Below are positions 1 to 6,788 of a stretch of DNA of 7,369 nt, one piece after another (the first letter of the stretch is position 1; every line of letters begins with the position of its first letter). Source of the stretch: Candidatus Omnitrophota bacterium (GTDB lineage: Bacteria; Omnitrophota; Gorgyraeia; Gygaellales; Profunditerraquicolaceae); the NCBI GenBank assembly GCA_028687205.1, contig JAQUAP010000059.1:1-7369 (forward strand), given 5' to 3'. The translations under genes were made by a program, and so were the position numbers. A model generated the notes under the pieces. It searched no databases. It had not been told where the DNA came from and was given only the letters and a program-made list of their open reading frames with translations.

Positions 1-121
1 TGGCATGCTCTCCTGTCCTCAGGCCGACTACCAGCGCTAAATTGGTGATAATCGCCGCGGTCGCCCCGAAGCTAAACCGCGTATCTTTTAACCTGAACTT
101 TTCTTTAATCAGTTTAATCAT
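1..121 (-). CDS. Partial membrane protein, possibly VIT1/CCC1-type transporter (N-terminus only)
   Basis: The first 40 codons of a gene start at the ATG at 119-121 and run off the left edge. The visible peptide has a basic, probably cytoplasmic head (MIKLIKEKFRLKDTR) followed by a hydrophobic stretch from about residue 17 to 35 (FSFGATAAIITNLALVVGL), which looks like a first transmembrane helix. An in-frame TAA lies two codons upstream of the ATG, so the start is well bounded, although no clear Shine-Dalgarno sequence precedes it. The FGATAAIITNLALVVGL-type stretch resembles the start of bacterial VIT1/CCC1-like iron/manganese transporters, from memory only. With 40 residues that family call is tentative, and another small integral membrane protein is possible. 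It follows ruvB by 42 bp on the same strand and may be the last gene of the operon or an independent one. Confidence 0.6.
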   Translation of the reverse strand, partial: MIKLIKEKFRLKDTRFSFGATAAIITNLALVVGLRTGEHA

Positions 122-163
122 CTGTTTTTATTATTTTATTGATAAAGGGAGAGTAAGCAGCCC

Positions 164-1216
164 CTAAAATAATTCTTTTTGCTGTTCCTTGGTATATTTC
201 CTGCCGAAGTGCTCAAACGCGATCCTTGTAGCGGTGCGGCCGCGCGGGGTGCGTTTTAAATACCCGGCTTTCAGCAGGTACGGCTCTACCGTATCGGAGA
301 TAGTATCCGCTTCCTCGTTCAAGCTGGCTGCCAAAGACTCTACGCCTACCGGCCCGCCATTATAAGAATCTATAACCAGGGCTAAGACCTTACGGTCAAG
401 ATTATCCAGCCCTGCTTTATCAATACCCAGGTCATCCAGCGACTTAGCTGCCATCTCTAAAGTTACTTTTTTGGCTTTAGCTACCTGCGCGTAGTCCCTT
501 ATGCGCCTGAGCAGCCGGTTGGCGATGCGCGGCGTGCCGCGGGCCCTGCGGGCAATCTCAATTGCGGCGCTATCCTCTATATCCACGCCCAAAATCCCTG
601 CCGAGTGCTTGACTATTTTCGTCAGGTCTTCTATTTTATAGAAGTCCAGGTTATAAAATATGCCGAACCTTCCCCGGAGCGGCGCGGCTAATAAACCGGT
701 GCGCGTGGTTGCGCCTACCAGGGTAAAGGGCTTCAGGTTAAATTTTATGGTCTTAGCGTACGGCCCCTTATCAATGACAAAATCTATCTGGAAACTCTCC
801 ATTGCCGGATACAAAAATTCCTCGACTACTTTGGAAAGGCGGTGGATTTCGTCAATAAATAAAATATCCCCTTTTTCCAGGTTAGTCAGTATACCGATCA
901 AATCCCCGGCGCGCTCAATTGCCGGGCCGCTGGTAGCGGTAATTTTACAGCCCATTTCATGGGCGATGATATGCGATAAAGAAGTCTTGCCCAGGCCGGG
1001 AGGCCCGCTTAATAAGACATGCTCCAGCGGCTCTTTTCTCTGTTTAGCCGCCTGGATGGAGACCTTCAGGTTATCCACGATATCTTTGTGCCCGACAAAT
1101 TCCGCGAATTTCTTCGGCCGCAGGGAGATGTTTAAAACGATATCCTCTTCGGACTCCGTGGTATTGATGATATTGGGTGACCCCTTAAGCAGGGTTTGCC
1201 TGGTCTCTTCGCTCAT
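164..1216 (-). CDS. ruvB: Holliday junction branch-migration DNA helicase RuvB
   Basis: This is the AAA+ motor that, with RuvA, drives ATP-dependent branch migration of Holliday junctions before cleavage by RuvC. The 350-residue protein is close to the usual 330-350. Walker A GPPGLGKT is at residues 71-78, Walker B LFIDEIH at 119-125, sensor 1 GATTR at 168-172, and the LRGRFGI segment at 180-186 carries the arginine finger (R183, aligning with E. coli R174). The sensor 2 stretch RGTPRIANRLLRR spans 226-238, and a C-terminal winged helix contains GGPVGVESLAA (287-297) and TPRGR (323-327). All catalytic residues I can check are present. The N-terminus is about 9 residues longer than in E. coli. 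The gene starts inside the 3' end of scpA, and ruvA and ruvC are not adjacent in this window. The stop is TAG. Confidence 0.97.
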   Translation of the reverse strand: MSEETRQTLLKGSPNIINTTESEEDIVLNISLRPKKFAEFVGHKDIVDNLKVSIQAAKQRKEPLEHVLLSGPPGLGKTSLSHIIAHEMGCKITATSGPAIERAGDLIGILTNLEKGDILFIDEIHRLSKVVEEFLYPAMESFQIDFVIDKGPYAKTIKFNLKPFTLVGATTRTGLLAAPLRGRFGIFYNLDFYKIEDLTKIVKHSAGILGVDIEDSAAIEIARRARGTPRIANRLLRRIRDYAQVAKAKKVTLEMAAKSLDDLGIDKAGLDNLDRKVLALVIDSYNGGPVGVESLAASLNEEADTISDTVEPYLLKAGYLKRTPRGRTATRIAFEHFGRKYTKEQQKELF

Positions 1217-1946
1217 AAGGAATAATATTCTCCTTGTTTCTGACGATCTCTATCTCCTGGAATAATTCGGACTGGCGCGCGGTGATCTCTTTCAGGCGGA
1301 TCAATTCCAATACCGCCAGGAACGTTACGATGATCTGCAATTTATTTTTTGCCAGGCTGAAAAGCTCGGAGAGCCTTACCTCAGACTTAGTCAATAAGAG
1401 ATGGAGTATCTCGTGCGTGGCCTCCTCCATCGTATATTTGTCTTTGACTACCTCGTAAAAAACTTCCTTCGGCACATCTTTGAGCGCCTGGGAAAAGGCG
1501 CTGATCAGGTCAAAGATACTCGCCTCAAAATAAACTTCTTTTTTCTCGCTTGGCTCTTTTTCCGCTTCGCCCCTGGGGCGTTTAAAAATCTCGCGCTGGT
1601 CGGTTTCTTTCTGGCGCAGGTCCTGGGCGATCTCTTTAAATTTTTCATATTCCAAAAGGCGCCTGACCAGCTCTTCGCGCGGGTCTTCCTGTTCGCCTTC
1701 CGCGCCCACACCTTCCTCGGCCGGCAGGAGCATCTTGGATTTAATCTGCATCAGGGTCGCCGCCATCACCAGGAATTCTCCGGCGATGTTTAAATCCAGC
1801 ATCTGCATTAAATTCAAATACTGCAGGTACTGCTCGGTAACTTTGGCTATTGGGATATCGTAAATATTCAGGTGGTCTTTTTTAACCAGGTACAAGAGCA
1901 GGTCTAAAGGGCCCTCGAATATCTCTATTTTTATTTTATAGCTCAT
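1185..1946 (-). CDS. scpA: Segregation and condensation protein A (kleisin)
   Basis: ScpA is the kleisin subunit that bridges SMC heads with ScpB in the bacterial condensin complex, acting on the nucleoid in chromosome organisation and segregation. The 253-residue length is typical. The N-terminal SMC-neck-binding region has the family signature FEGPLDLLL (residues 10-18), followed by a helical part with the DPREELVRRLLEYEKFKE motif. A charged Glu/Lys linker follows, then the C-terminal winged-helix region (VTFLAVLELIRL, QSELFQEIEI) that contacts the SMC cap. The ATG overlaps the trpS stop as ATGA, and no convincing Shine-Dalgarno sequence precedes it, so re-initiation after trpS is likely. 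The last 32 bp overlap the start of ruvB. The usual partner scpB does not follow, so it must be elsewhere or absent. Confidence 0.95.
   Translation of the reverse strand: MSYKIKIEIFEGPLDLLLYLVKKDHLNIYDIPIAKVTEQYLQYLNLMQMLDLNIAGEFLVMAATLMQIKSKMLLPAEEGVGAEGEQEDPREELVRRLLEYEKFKEIAQDLRQKETDQREIFKRPRGEAEKEPSEKKEVYFEASIFDLISAFSQALKDVPKEVFYEVVKDKYTMEEATHEILHLLLTKSEVRLSELFSLAKNKLQIIVTFLAVLELIRLKEITARQSELFQEIEIVRNKENIIPYERRDQANPA
1230..1235 (-). promoter_or_regulatory. Ribosome-binding site of ruvB
   Basis: AAGGAG on the minus strand lies 13 nt before the ruvB ATG, within the coding sequence of scpA. The spacing is longer than ideal, but no alternative in-frame start codon sits closer, so the ATG at 1214-1216 stands. 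Confidence 0.55.
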
Positions 1947-2923
1947 AAATTTATCGCTTTACGCACTTCTTGCATTGTCCCGGAGGCAAAGCCCGCGGCT
2001 TTTTTAGCCCCCGCATCCAGTATCTTCTTTAAGGCCGCCTTATCCTTTAGCAGGTTCTTCCTCTTCTCCTGTATAGGCGCAAGCTTCTCGATAATGGCGC
2101 CAGCGAGCAGCTTTTTGCATTCGGTACAGCCTTTCTTGGCGTCCATACACCAGTCATATACCTCATCCTTCCTCTCGGGCATAAAGACGGAAAAATAGGA
2201 GAAGACATTGCAGGTGTCCGGATGGCCCGCGTCGCTTAACTTAATTCTTTTGGGGTCGGTAAACATCGTGGCGATTTTGCGCGTGATTACTTCAGGGGTA
2301 TCCGAAAGGTTGATGGTATTCAGGTAGCTTTTGCTCATCTTGCGGCCGTCGAGCCCTAAGAGCTTGGGCGTCTTGGTCAATATCGCATCGGGCGAGGGAA
2401 AGATTTCTTTTTTAGACAAATTATTAAAAAGCCTGGCAATCTCGCGGGTAAGCTCTAAGTGCGGAAGCTGGTCCTGGCCTACGGGCACTTTATCCGCTTT
2501 ATAAAGCAGGATATCCGCCGCCTGTAAGACCGGATAACCTAAAAATCCGTAGGTATTTAAATTCCGCGTCTTTACTTCGCGCATCTGTTCCTTATAGGTA
2601 GGGCAGCGCTCCAATAGCCCAAGGGGCGTAATACAGGAAAGGATCACGTGCAACTCCGCGTGTTGCGGGATATGCGATTGGATGAAGATGGTGGACTTAT
2701 CCGGGTCGATCCCCGCGGCTAACCAGTCAACTAAGTTATCCAGGGTGTTCTCGGAAAGCTCAGCGGTGTTTTCATATTCACTCATAAAGGCGTGCCAGTC
2801 CGCGACCATAAAGAAACAGTCGTATTCTTTCTGAAGCCTGACCCAGTTATCCAGCGCGCCGACTAAATGGCCAAGGTGTAGTTTTCCCGTCGGCCGCATC
2901 CCGCTTAATATTCTTTTTTTCAT
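1943..2923 (-). CDS. trpS: Tryptophanyl-tRNA synthetase (with putative Fe-S cysteine motif)
   Basis: This cytoplasmic class I synthetase charges tRNA-Trp with tryptophan at the expense of ATP. The 326-residue length fits bacterial TrpRS. The HIGH-type motif HLGH is at residues 16-19 after GMRPTGKL, the VPVGQDQLPHLELTREIA block is at 146-163, and KMSKS is at 195-199, so both ATP-binding signatures are intact. In the C-terminal helical domain, Cys238, Cys259, Cys266 and Cys269 form C-x20-C-x6-C-x2-C. This is nearly the spacing of the [4Fe-4S] motif in Thermotoga maritima TrpRS (C-x22-C-x6-C-x2-C). The gene starts 11 bp after infB with a good Shine-Dalgarno AGGAAG and ends in a 4-bp ATGA overlap with scpA. 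The function is certain; cluster binding is inferred. Confidence 0.97.
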   Translation of the reverse strand: MKKRILSGMRPTGKLHLGHLVGALDNWVRLQKEYDCFFMVADWHAFMSEYENTAELSENTLDNLVDWLAAGIDPDKSTIFIQSHIPQHAELHVILSCITPLGLLERCPTYKEQMREVKTRNLNTYGFLGYPVLQAADILLYKADKVPVGQDQLPHLELTREIARLFNNLSKKEIFPSPDAILTKTPKLLGLDGRKMSKSYLNTINLSDTPEVITRKIATMFTDPKRIKLSDAGHPDTCNVFSYFSVFMPERKDEVYDWCMDAKKGCTECKKLLAGAIIEKLAPIQEKRKNLLKDKAALKKILDAGAKKAAGFASGTMQEVRKAINL

Positions 2924-2930
2924 ATTTTTA

Positions 2931-2936
2931 CTTCCT
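2931..2936 (-). promoter_or_regulatory. Ribosome-binding site of trpS, overlapping the infB stop
   Basis: AGGAAG on the minus strand lies 7 nt before the trpS ATG. It shares bases with the infB TAG stop (2935-2937), so a ribosome finishing infB covers the trpS initiation site, favouring coupled translation. Confidence 0.7.
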
Positions 2937-5046
2937 ATAGTTTTCTGGCTATCTTTTCTATTTCATAGCCTTCGATAATATCGCCTTCCATCATCTGGTC
3001 AAACCCTGCCAGGGTCATCCCGCATTCAAAACCCTCGCCTACTTCACGCACATCGTCTTTAAAGCGTTTTAAAGAAGAGAGCTTGCCTTCAAAAACAACT
3101 TGCCCGTTCCTGACGAGGGAGATCACGCAGCTACGGGTAAATTTACCCTTGGTGACAAAACATCCGGCGACGATCCCTGAGCGCGATAACTTAAAGACCT
3201 TCCTGACTTCCGCCCTGCCCAGTAAAACCTTTTTTAATTTCGGCTCAAGCATGCCTTCAATGGCTGCCTTGATATCATTGGCCAATTCATAAATAATATT
3301 ATAGACCTTGACATCCACGCCTTCCTTGGCCACCAGTTCCTTGGCCAGCTCATCCATGGTGACGTTGAACCCGAGGATAAGGGCATTGGAGGCGACCGCC
3401 AGGATAACATCCGAGTTATTGATATTGCCTACGCCGGTATGGATAAAATCTAATTTTATTTCCGAGACGTTTAATTTATTCAGGGTCTCTCTGATCGCCT
3501 CAAGCGAGCCCTGGACATCGGCTTTAACGATCAGCTTTAATTCCTTGATTTTGCCTTCCAGGATCTGCGCGTGCAAATCCTCAAGGCTCACGTGCTTGAA
3601 AGTTTTTATCTGCTGCTGTTTTTCTTTTTCCAGGCGGCTGGCCGCTAATTCCTTGGCCTTTTTTTCATCGGCGATAGCAAAGAACTGTTCTCCTGCCGCG
3701 GGTACGCCGGATACGCCTAATACCTCCACCGGCACCGAGGGAGCCACGCTGGTTACGCCTTGGCCATGGTCATTAAACATCGCGCGGATCTTGCCGTAGA
3801 AGTTCCCTACGATAATATTCTCATTTAAATGCAGGGTGCCGTTTTGCACCAGCAATGTAGCTACGGGGCCGCGGCCCTTGGACATCTGGGCCTCGATGAC
3901 GATGCCTTTAGCCAGGCGGTTAGGATTGGCTTTTAATTCCAGCATCTGCGCTTCCAGGAGGATCATCTCCAGCAAATCATCAATACCCTGGCCGGTCTTG
4001 GCCGAAACAGGAACGGTGATGGTCTTGCCGCCCCAGTCTTCGGAGTTTAAATCAAGCTTAGCTAACTGTTTTTTCACCTGGTCAATATCCGCTCCCTGCT
4101 TATCAATTTTATTTACCGCCACGATGATCGAGACGCCGGCTGCCCGGGCATGGTCTATAGCCTCCTGGGTCTGCGGCATTACTCCGTCATCAGCGGCGAC
4201 GACCAGGACTACAATATCCGTAATGCTTGCCCCGCGCGAACGCATGGCCGTAAAGGCCTCATGGCCAGGCGTATCCAAGAAAGTAATCTCGCCGTGCGCA
4301 AGGACTACCCTGTAAGCGCCGATATGCTGGGTAATCCCGCCATGCTCGGATTCGGCGACTTTCGTTTTTCTTATGGCGTCTAACAACGAAGTTTTCCCAT
4401 GGTCAACATGCCCCATAAAAGTGACGATCGGCGAACGCGGCTTTAAATCTTTGGCCTCGTCTTTAAGCTCGTGGGCGCTGAGCATTAATTCTTCCTGGCC
4501 TAATGCTTTTTTAATTTTAAAGCGATACTTTTCGCAAATCTTGGCTACGATTGCTTCGTCTAAAGTCTGGTTTATCCCGACCATGATCCTGGCGTCCAGG
4601 AGATTCTTGATAATGATAGAGGGTTTTTCCTGCAGTTTAATGGCCAGGTCTTTTACGGTAATGGGAAGCGCAAGCTCTAATTCTTTAAGCTCAATAGCCG
4701 GCGCAGCAGGCGCAACCTTAACTTCAGGTTTAATTTCAATTTTAACCTGCGGCTTGGGCACGTGTACCGGAGGTTTAGGCGCCTGAACCGCTGGCTTAGT
4801 TATGTGTACCGCTGGTTTGGCTGCGTGAACTACTGGTTTAGGTACGTGCGGAGGTTTAGGCGCCTGAACCGCTGGCTTAGGCGCATGTACAATCGGTTTA
4901 GGATGGAGAATTGGCTTGGGTTTAGGCTTAGGCGCAGCTTTCTTAACCGTCTTGGCTGCTGCCTTAACCGGCTTAACTGTTTTTTTAACCTTAGGCCTGG
5001 TCTCTTTTTTAACCGGCTTCTTTTCTTTTTTGGACTTAACAACCAT
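2935..5046 (-). CDS. infB: Translation initiation factor IF-2
   Basis: IF-2 is the GTPase that brings fMet-tRNA to the 30S subunit and promotes 50S joining. The 703-residue protein begins with a Lys/Pro/Ala/His-rich, presumably disordered tail (residues 1 to about 118). One IF2_N helical domain follows (about 128-178), then the G domain with G1 GHVDHGKT (212-219), the conserved ITQHIGAY (238-245), DTPGHEAF (258-265), NKID (312-315) and SAK (348-350). The domain II beta-barrel (about 380-460), domain III (about 500-590) and the C-terminal fMet-tRNA-binding domain (about 600-700) complete the family layout. The ATG is preceded by a purine-rich Shine-Dalgarno (AAAGGAAGAGGG), supporting this start. 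It follows nusA by 30 bp. The usual downstream neighbours rbfA and truB are replaced by trpS. The stop is TAG, and it lies in the trpS ribosome-binding site. Confidence 0.98.
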   Translation of the reverse strand: MVVKSKKEKKPVKKETRPKVKKTVKPVKAAAKTVKKAAPKPKPKPILHPKPIVHAPKPAVQAPKPPHVPKPVVHAAKPAVHITKPAVQAPKPPVHVPKPQVKIEIKPEVKVAPAAPAIELKELELALPITVKDLAIKLQEKPSIIIKNLLDARIMVGINQTLDEAIVAKICEKYRFKIKKALGQEELMLSAHELKDEAKDLKPRSPIVTFMGHVDHGKTSLLDAIRKTKVAESEHGGITQHIGAYRVVLAHGEITFLDTPGHEAFTAMRSRGASITDIVVLVVAADDGVMPQTQEAIDHARAAGVSIIVAVNKIDKQGADIDQVKKQLAKLDLNSEDWGGKTITVPVSAKTGQGIDDLLEMILLEAQMLELKANPNRLAKGIVIEAQMSKGRGPVATLLVQNGTLHLNENIIVGNFYGKIRAMFNDHGQGVTSVAPSVPVEVLGVSGVPAAGEQFFAIADEKKAKELAASRLEKEKQQQIKTFKHVSLEDLHAQILEGKIKELKLIVKADVQGSLEAIRETLNKLNVSEIKLDFIHTGVGNINNSDVILAVASNALILGFNVTMDELAKELVAKEGVDVKVYNIIYELANDIKAAIEGMLEPKLKKVLLGRAEVRKVFKLSRSGIVAGCFVTKGKFTRSCVISLVRNGQVVFEGKLSSLKRFKDDVREVGEGFECGMTLAGFDQMMEGDIIEGYEIEKIARKL
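4768..4799 (-). repeat. 32-bp direct repeat in infB, copy nearer the G domain
   Basis: This 32-bp stretch is identical to 4849-4880. It encodes about residues 83-93 of IF-2 (KPAVQAPKPP). The two copies are offset by 81 bp, exactly 27 codons, so the duplication keeps the frame. It contains the palindrome AGGCGCCT. It is part of a wider degenerate Pro-Lys/Val-His repeat region. Confidence 0.85.
4849..4880 (-). repeat. 32-bp direct repeat in infB, copy nearer the N-terminus
   Basis: This is a perfect copy of 4768-4799, encoding about residues 56-66 of IF-2 (PKPAVQAPKPP). Sequence identity at the DNA level, including third codon positions, points to a recent duplication or gene conversion within the tail rather than only amino-acid-level selection. 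Confidence 0.85.
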
Positions 5047-5055
5047 ATGCGAATA

Positions 5056-5067
5056 CCCTCTTCCTTT
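5056..5067 (-). promoter_or_regulatory. Ribosome-binding site of infB
   Basis: The purine run AAAGGAAGAGGG lies 9 nt before the infB ATG, in the 30-bp gap after the nusA stop. It supports the ATG at 5044-5046 as the start of IF-2. Confidence 0.7.
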
Positions 5068-5076
5068 AAAATAGAA

Positions 5077-6315
5077 TTATTTTTTACCTTTGGCCTGGGC
5101 AATCAACTTCTCAGCCTTTTTCTCGCCGATACCTTTTATCTTGATTAAACCCTCTACTTTTGCCGCCAGCAACTCGGCAACCGTGCTGATACCCGCGTCT
5201 TTTAAGCTGGCTAAAGTTTTTTCTCCTATCCCGGATAATTCTTCCAGGGAGAGGGCTGCCTTCTTCTTTTTCTTTTCTTTCTTGGCTTTCTTTTCCACCG
5301 CGGGAGCAACTTCCGCCGCGGCAGCTGCTTTTTCTTCTTTGGCCTTGGCTTCGGCTTTGGCCACAGCCTCGGCTGCCGTAGCCTTGGTGCGGATATCTAA
5401 ATCCCAGCCGATAAGCTTAGAAGCCAGGCGCACGTTCTGGCCGTGCTTACCGATGGCTAATGACAACTGGTCATCGTCAACAATGACTTCGGCTTTCTGA
5501 TGCTCTTTATCCAGTTTTATCTCGGAAACCTTAGCCGGAGAAAGCGCGTTCTTAATATATTCGCGGATATCCTCATTATAACGCACGATATCGATCTTCT
5601 CTCCGTAGACTTCATTCACGATATTCCTGACGCGGTTACCGCGCATGCCCACGCAGGCGCCCACGGAATCAACTTTATCATTCTTGGAATAGACGGCGAT
5701 TTTGGTACGCTCTCCTGCCTGGCGGGAGATGGCCTTGATTTCAACAATCCCCTCATAAATCTCCGGGACCTCCAGTTCAAATAATTTCTTTACGAGAGCC
5801 GGATGCGTGCGCGAAAGAATGATCTGCGCGCCCTTGGTATCTTTCTTTACATCCAAAACATAAGCCCGCATACGCTGGCCCTGCTTGAATTCTTCTTTCG
5901 GCGACTGCTCGCGCTTAAGCAAAATCCCCTCGGCCTTACCCAGAAGGTCGATGATAATATTGCCTTTTTCAAAGCGATAGACTGTGCCGCTGACGATTTC
6001 TCCCACCCGGCCCTGGAATTCATTAAAGACAACGTCTTTTTCCGCCTCGCGCATCTTCTGGATGATCACCTGGCGGGCAGTAGAAGCGGCAATGCGCCCG
6101 AAATCAATATTGGTGACTTCTTCTTCATTCCTCCAGGCGCGGATTTTACCGCTGTTACGGTCGATCTCCACCCTGAATTCTTCATCAGGCTTTAAGTCAA
6201 TCACGCGCTTGGCAGCGCTGAGCATGGCGCTCTCTACCGCCTGGATTAATATCTCTTTTTTAATCCCTTTTTCTCTTTCTATCTGTTCAATAATCGCCAA
6301 CAATTCCTGACTCAT
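5077..6315 (-). CDS. nusA: Transcription termination/antitermination factor NusA
   Basis: NusA binds RNA polymerase near the RNA exit channel and modulates pausing, termination and antitermination. The 412-residue protein has an N-terminal polymerase-binding domain (1 to about 100) and an S1 domain (about 105-170, GEIVSGTVYRFEKGNIIIDL). KH1 has a GMRG loop (223-226, in VGACVGMRGNRV) and KH2 a GKHG loop (289-292, in LSLAIGKHGQNVRLAS). A Lys/Ala/Glu-rich linker (about 312-353) leads to a C-terminal helix-hairpin-helix-like domain (about 355-408, LSGIGEKTLASL and IKGIGEKKAEKL), comparable to one acidic repeat of E. coli NusA. The N-terminal domain is about 30 residues shorter than usual after IDRNSGK. 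A GGGAG Shine-Dalgarno lies 6 nt before the ATG. The gene follows rimP by 14 bp. The stop is TAA. Confidence 0.97.
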   Translation of the reverse strand: MSQELLAIIEQIEREKGIKKEILIQAVESAMLSAAKRVIDLKPDEEFRVEIDRNSGKIRAWRNEEEVTNIDFGRIAASTARQVIIQKMREAEKDVVFNEFQGRVGEIVSGTVYRFEKGNIIIDLLGKAEGILLKREQSPKEEFKQGQRMRAYVLDVKKDTKGAQIILSRTHPALVKKLFELEVPEIYEGIVEIKAISRQAGERTKIAVYSKNDKVDSVGACVGMRGNRVRNIVNEVYGEKIDIVRYNEDIREYIKNALSPAKVSEIKLDKEHQKAEVIVDDDQLSLAIGKHGQNVRLASKLIGWDLDIRTKATAAEAVAKAEAKAKEEKAAAAAEVAPAVEKKAKKEKKKKKAALSLEELSGIGEKTLASLKDAGISTVAELLAAKVEGLIKIKGIGEKKAEKLIAQAKGKK

Positions 6316-6321
6316 CTTAAT

Positions 6322-6326
6322 CTCCC
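6322..6326 (-). promoter_or_regulatory. Ribosome-binding site of nusA
   Basis: GGGAG on the minus strand lies 6 nt before the nusA ATG, in the 14-bp gap between rimP and nusA. This supports the assigned start. Confidence 0.65.
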
Positions 6327-6329
6327 ATC

Positions 6330-6788
6330 CTAAATGATGCGTTTTGCTTTGTTAATCTTATCTAAAGGCACTTCCATTGCCCCTGTTGCCGTATTAATAT
6401 AGACGCTTCCTGCGCTGACCTTACTGATAACGCCGTCCCATTCTAATTTCCCGTTGACCAGGCTATTTAAGAAAAATTTTACCTTTTTATCCAGGCAGCG
6501 CGCAAAATCATTTTCCGTCTCAAGCGGCCTGTCCAGGCCCGGAGAAGATACCTCCAGGATATATCCCTCCTGTAAAAGATTCTTTTCATCCAGCAGGGCG
6601 CTTATCGCGCGGTTAACCTCCGCGCACTCGCCGATACTTATGCCTCCTTCAGGCTTATCCACCAGGATGCGCAGGACCAGGTCCCTTCCTTCATACCTGT
6701 GGATGAGTTCTACTAAGTCCAGGTTCTGGCTTTTAAGAAACTCTCCCAGGATAAGCTTTAATTCGTTAACCAAACCTTCTTTATCCAT
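6330..6788 (-). CDS. rimP: Ribosome maturation factor RimP
   Basis: RimP binds the pre-30S subunit and is needed for its late maturation. The 152-residue length is standard. The N-terminal alpha/beta domain contains the family signature YILEVSSPGLDRPL (residues 76-89), preceded by LRILVDKPEGGISIGECAEVNR-like sequence (39-60). The C-terminal SH3-like beta-barrel follows (about 92-152), with WDGVISKV and the final VPLDKINKAKRI. Its position directly before nusA and infB is the classic bacterial order. The ATG lies 8 bp inside the end of proS, and only a weak purine run precedes it, so translation is probably coupled to proS. The stop is TAG. Confidence 0.95.
   Translation of the reverse strand: MDKEGLVNELKLILGEFLKSQNLDLVELIHRYEGRDLVLRILVDKPEGGISIGECAEVNRAISALLDEKNLLQEGYILEVSSPGLDRPLETENDFARCLDKKVKFFLNSLVNGKLEWDGVISKVSAGSVYINTATGAMEVPLDKINKAKRII

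Larger units (their letters stand above)
4693..5046 (-). other. Low-complexity basic N-terminal tail of IF-2 (residues 1-118)
   Basis: The codons for residues 1-118 of infB are dominated by Lys, Pro, Ala, Val and His. A Lys/Thr/Ala-rich first part (about 1-40) is followed by roughly eight degenerate PKPxVHxP-like units (about 40-105). It has no recognisable fold and is presumably a flexible linker. Variable N-terminal extensions are common in bacterial IF-2. The repetitiveness also generates long spurious open frames on the opposite strand. Confidence 0.8.

Noticed and set aside
122..163. AT-rich gap between ruvB and the membrane protein as a promoter or terminator
   Set aside because: No hairpin with a T run and no well-spaced -35/-10 pair is visible in 42 bp, so the evidence is too weak to annotate.
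660..1265. 201-codon open frame on the plus strand opposite ruvB
   Set aside because: It lies antisense to the conserved AAA+ core of ruvB, its translation has no recognisable domain, and its composition is that of a reverse-complement shadow.
3308..4315. Two plus-strand open frames of 163 and 159 codons opposite infB
   Set aside because: Both are antisense to the conserved IF-2 G domain and domains II-III, and are Ser/Thr/Ala-rich shadows without a ribosome-binding site or family resemblance.
4768..4880. Repeats at 4768-4799 and 4849-4880 as a possible CRISPR or regulatory array
   Set aside because: There are only two identical copies, they are in frame inside infB, and the spacer between them encodes the same type of Pro/Lys/Val/His repeat, so they are protein-coding repeats.
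4762..5148. Plus-strand frame encoding a repetitive Arg/Trp/Tyr/Phe-rich peptide
   Set aside because: The repetitiveness is the reverse complement of the Pro/Lys/His repeats in the IF-2 tail, so no separate gene is needed to explain it.
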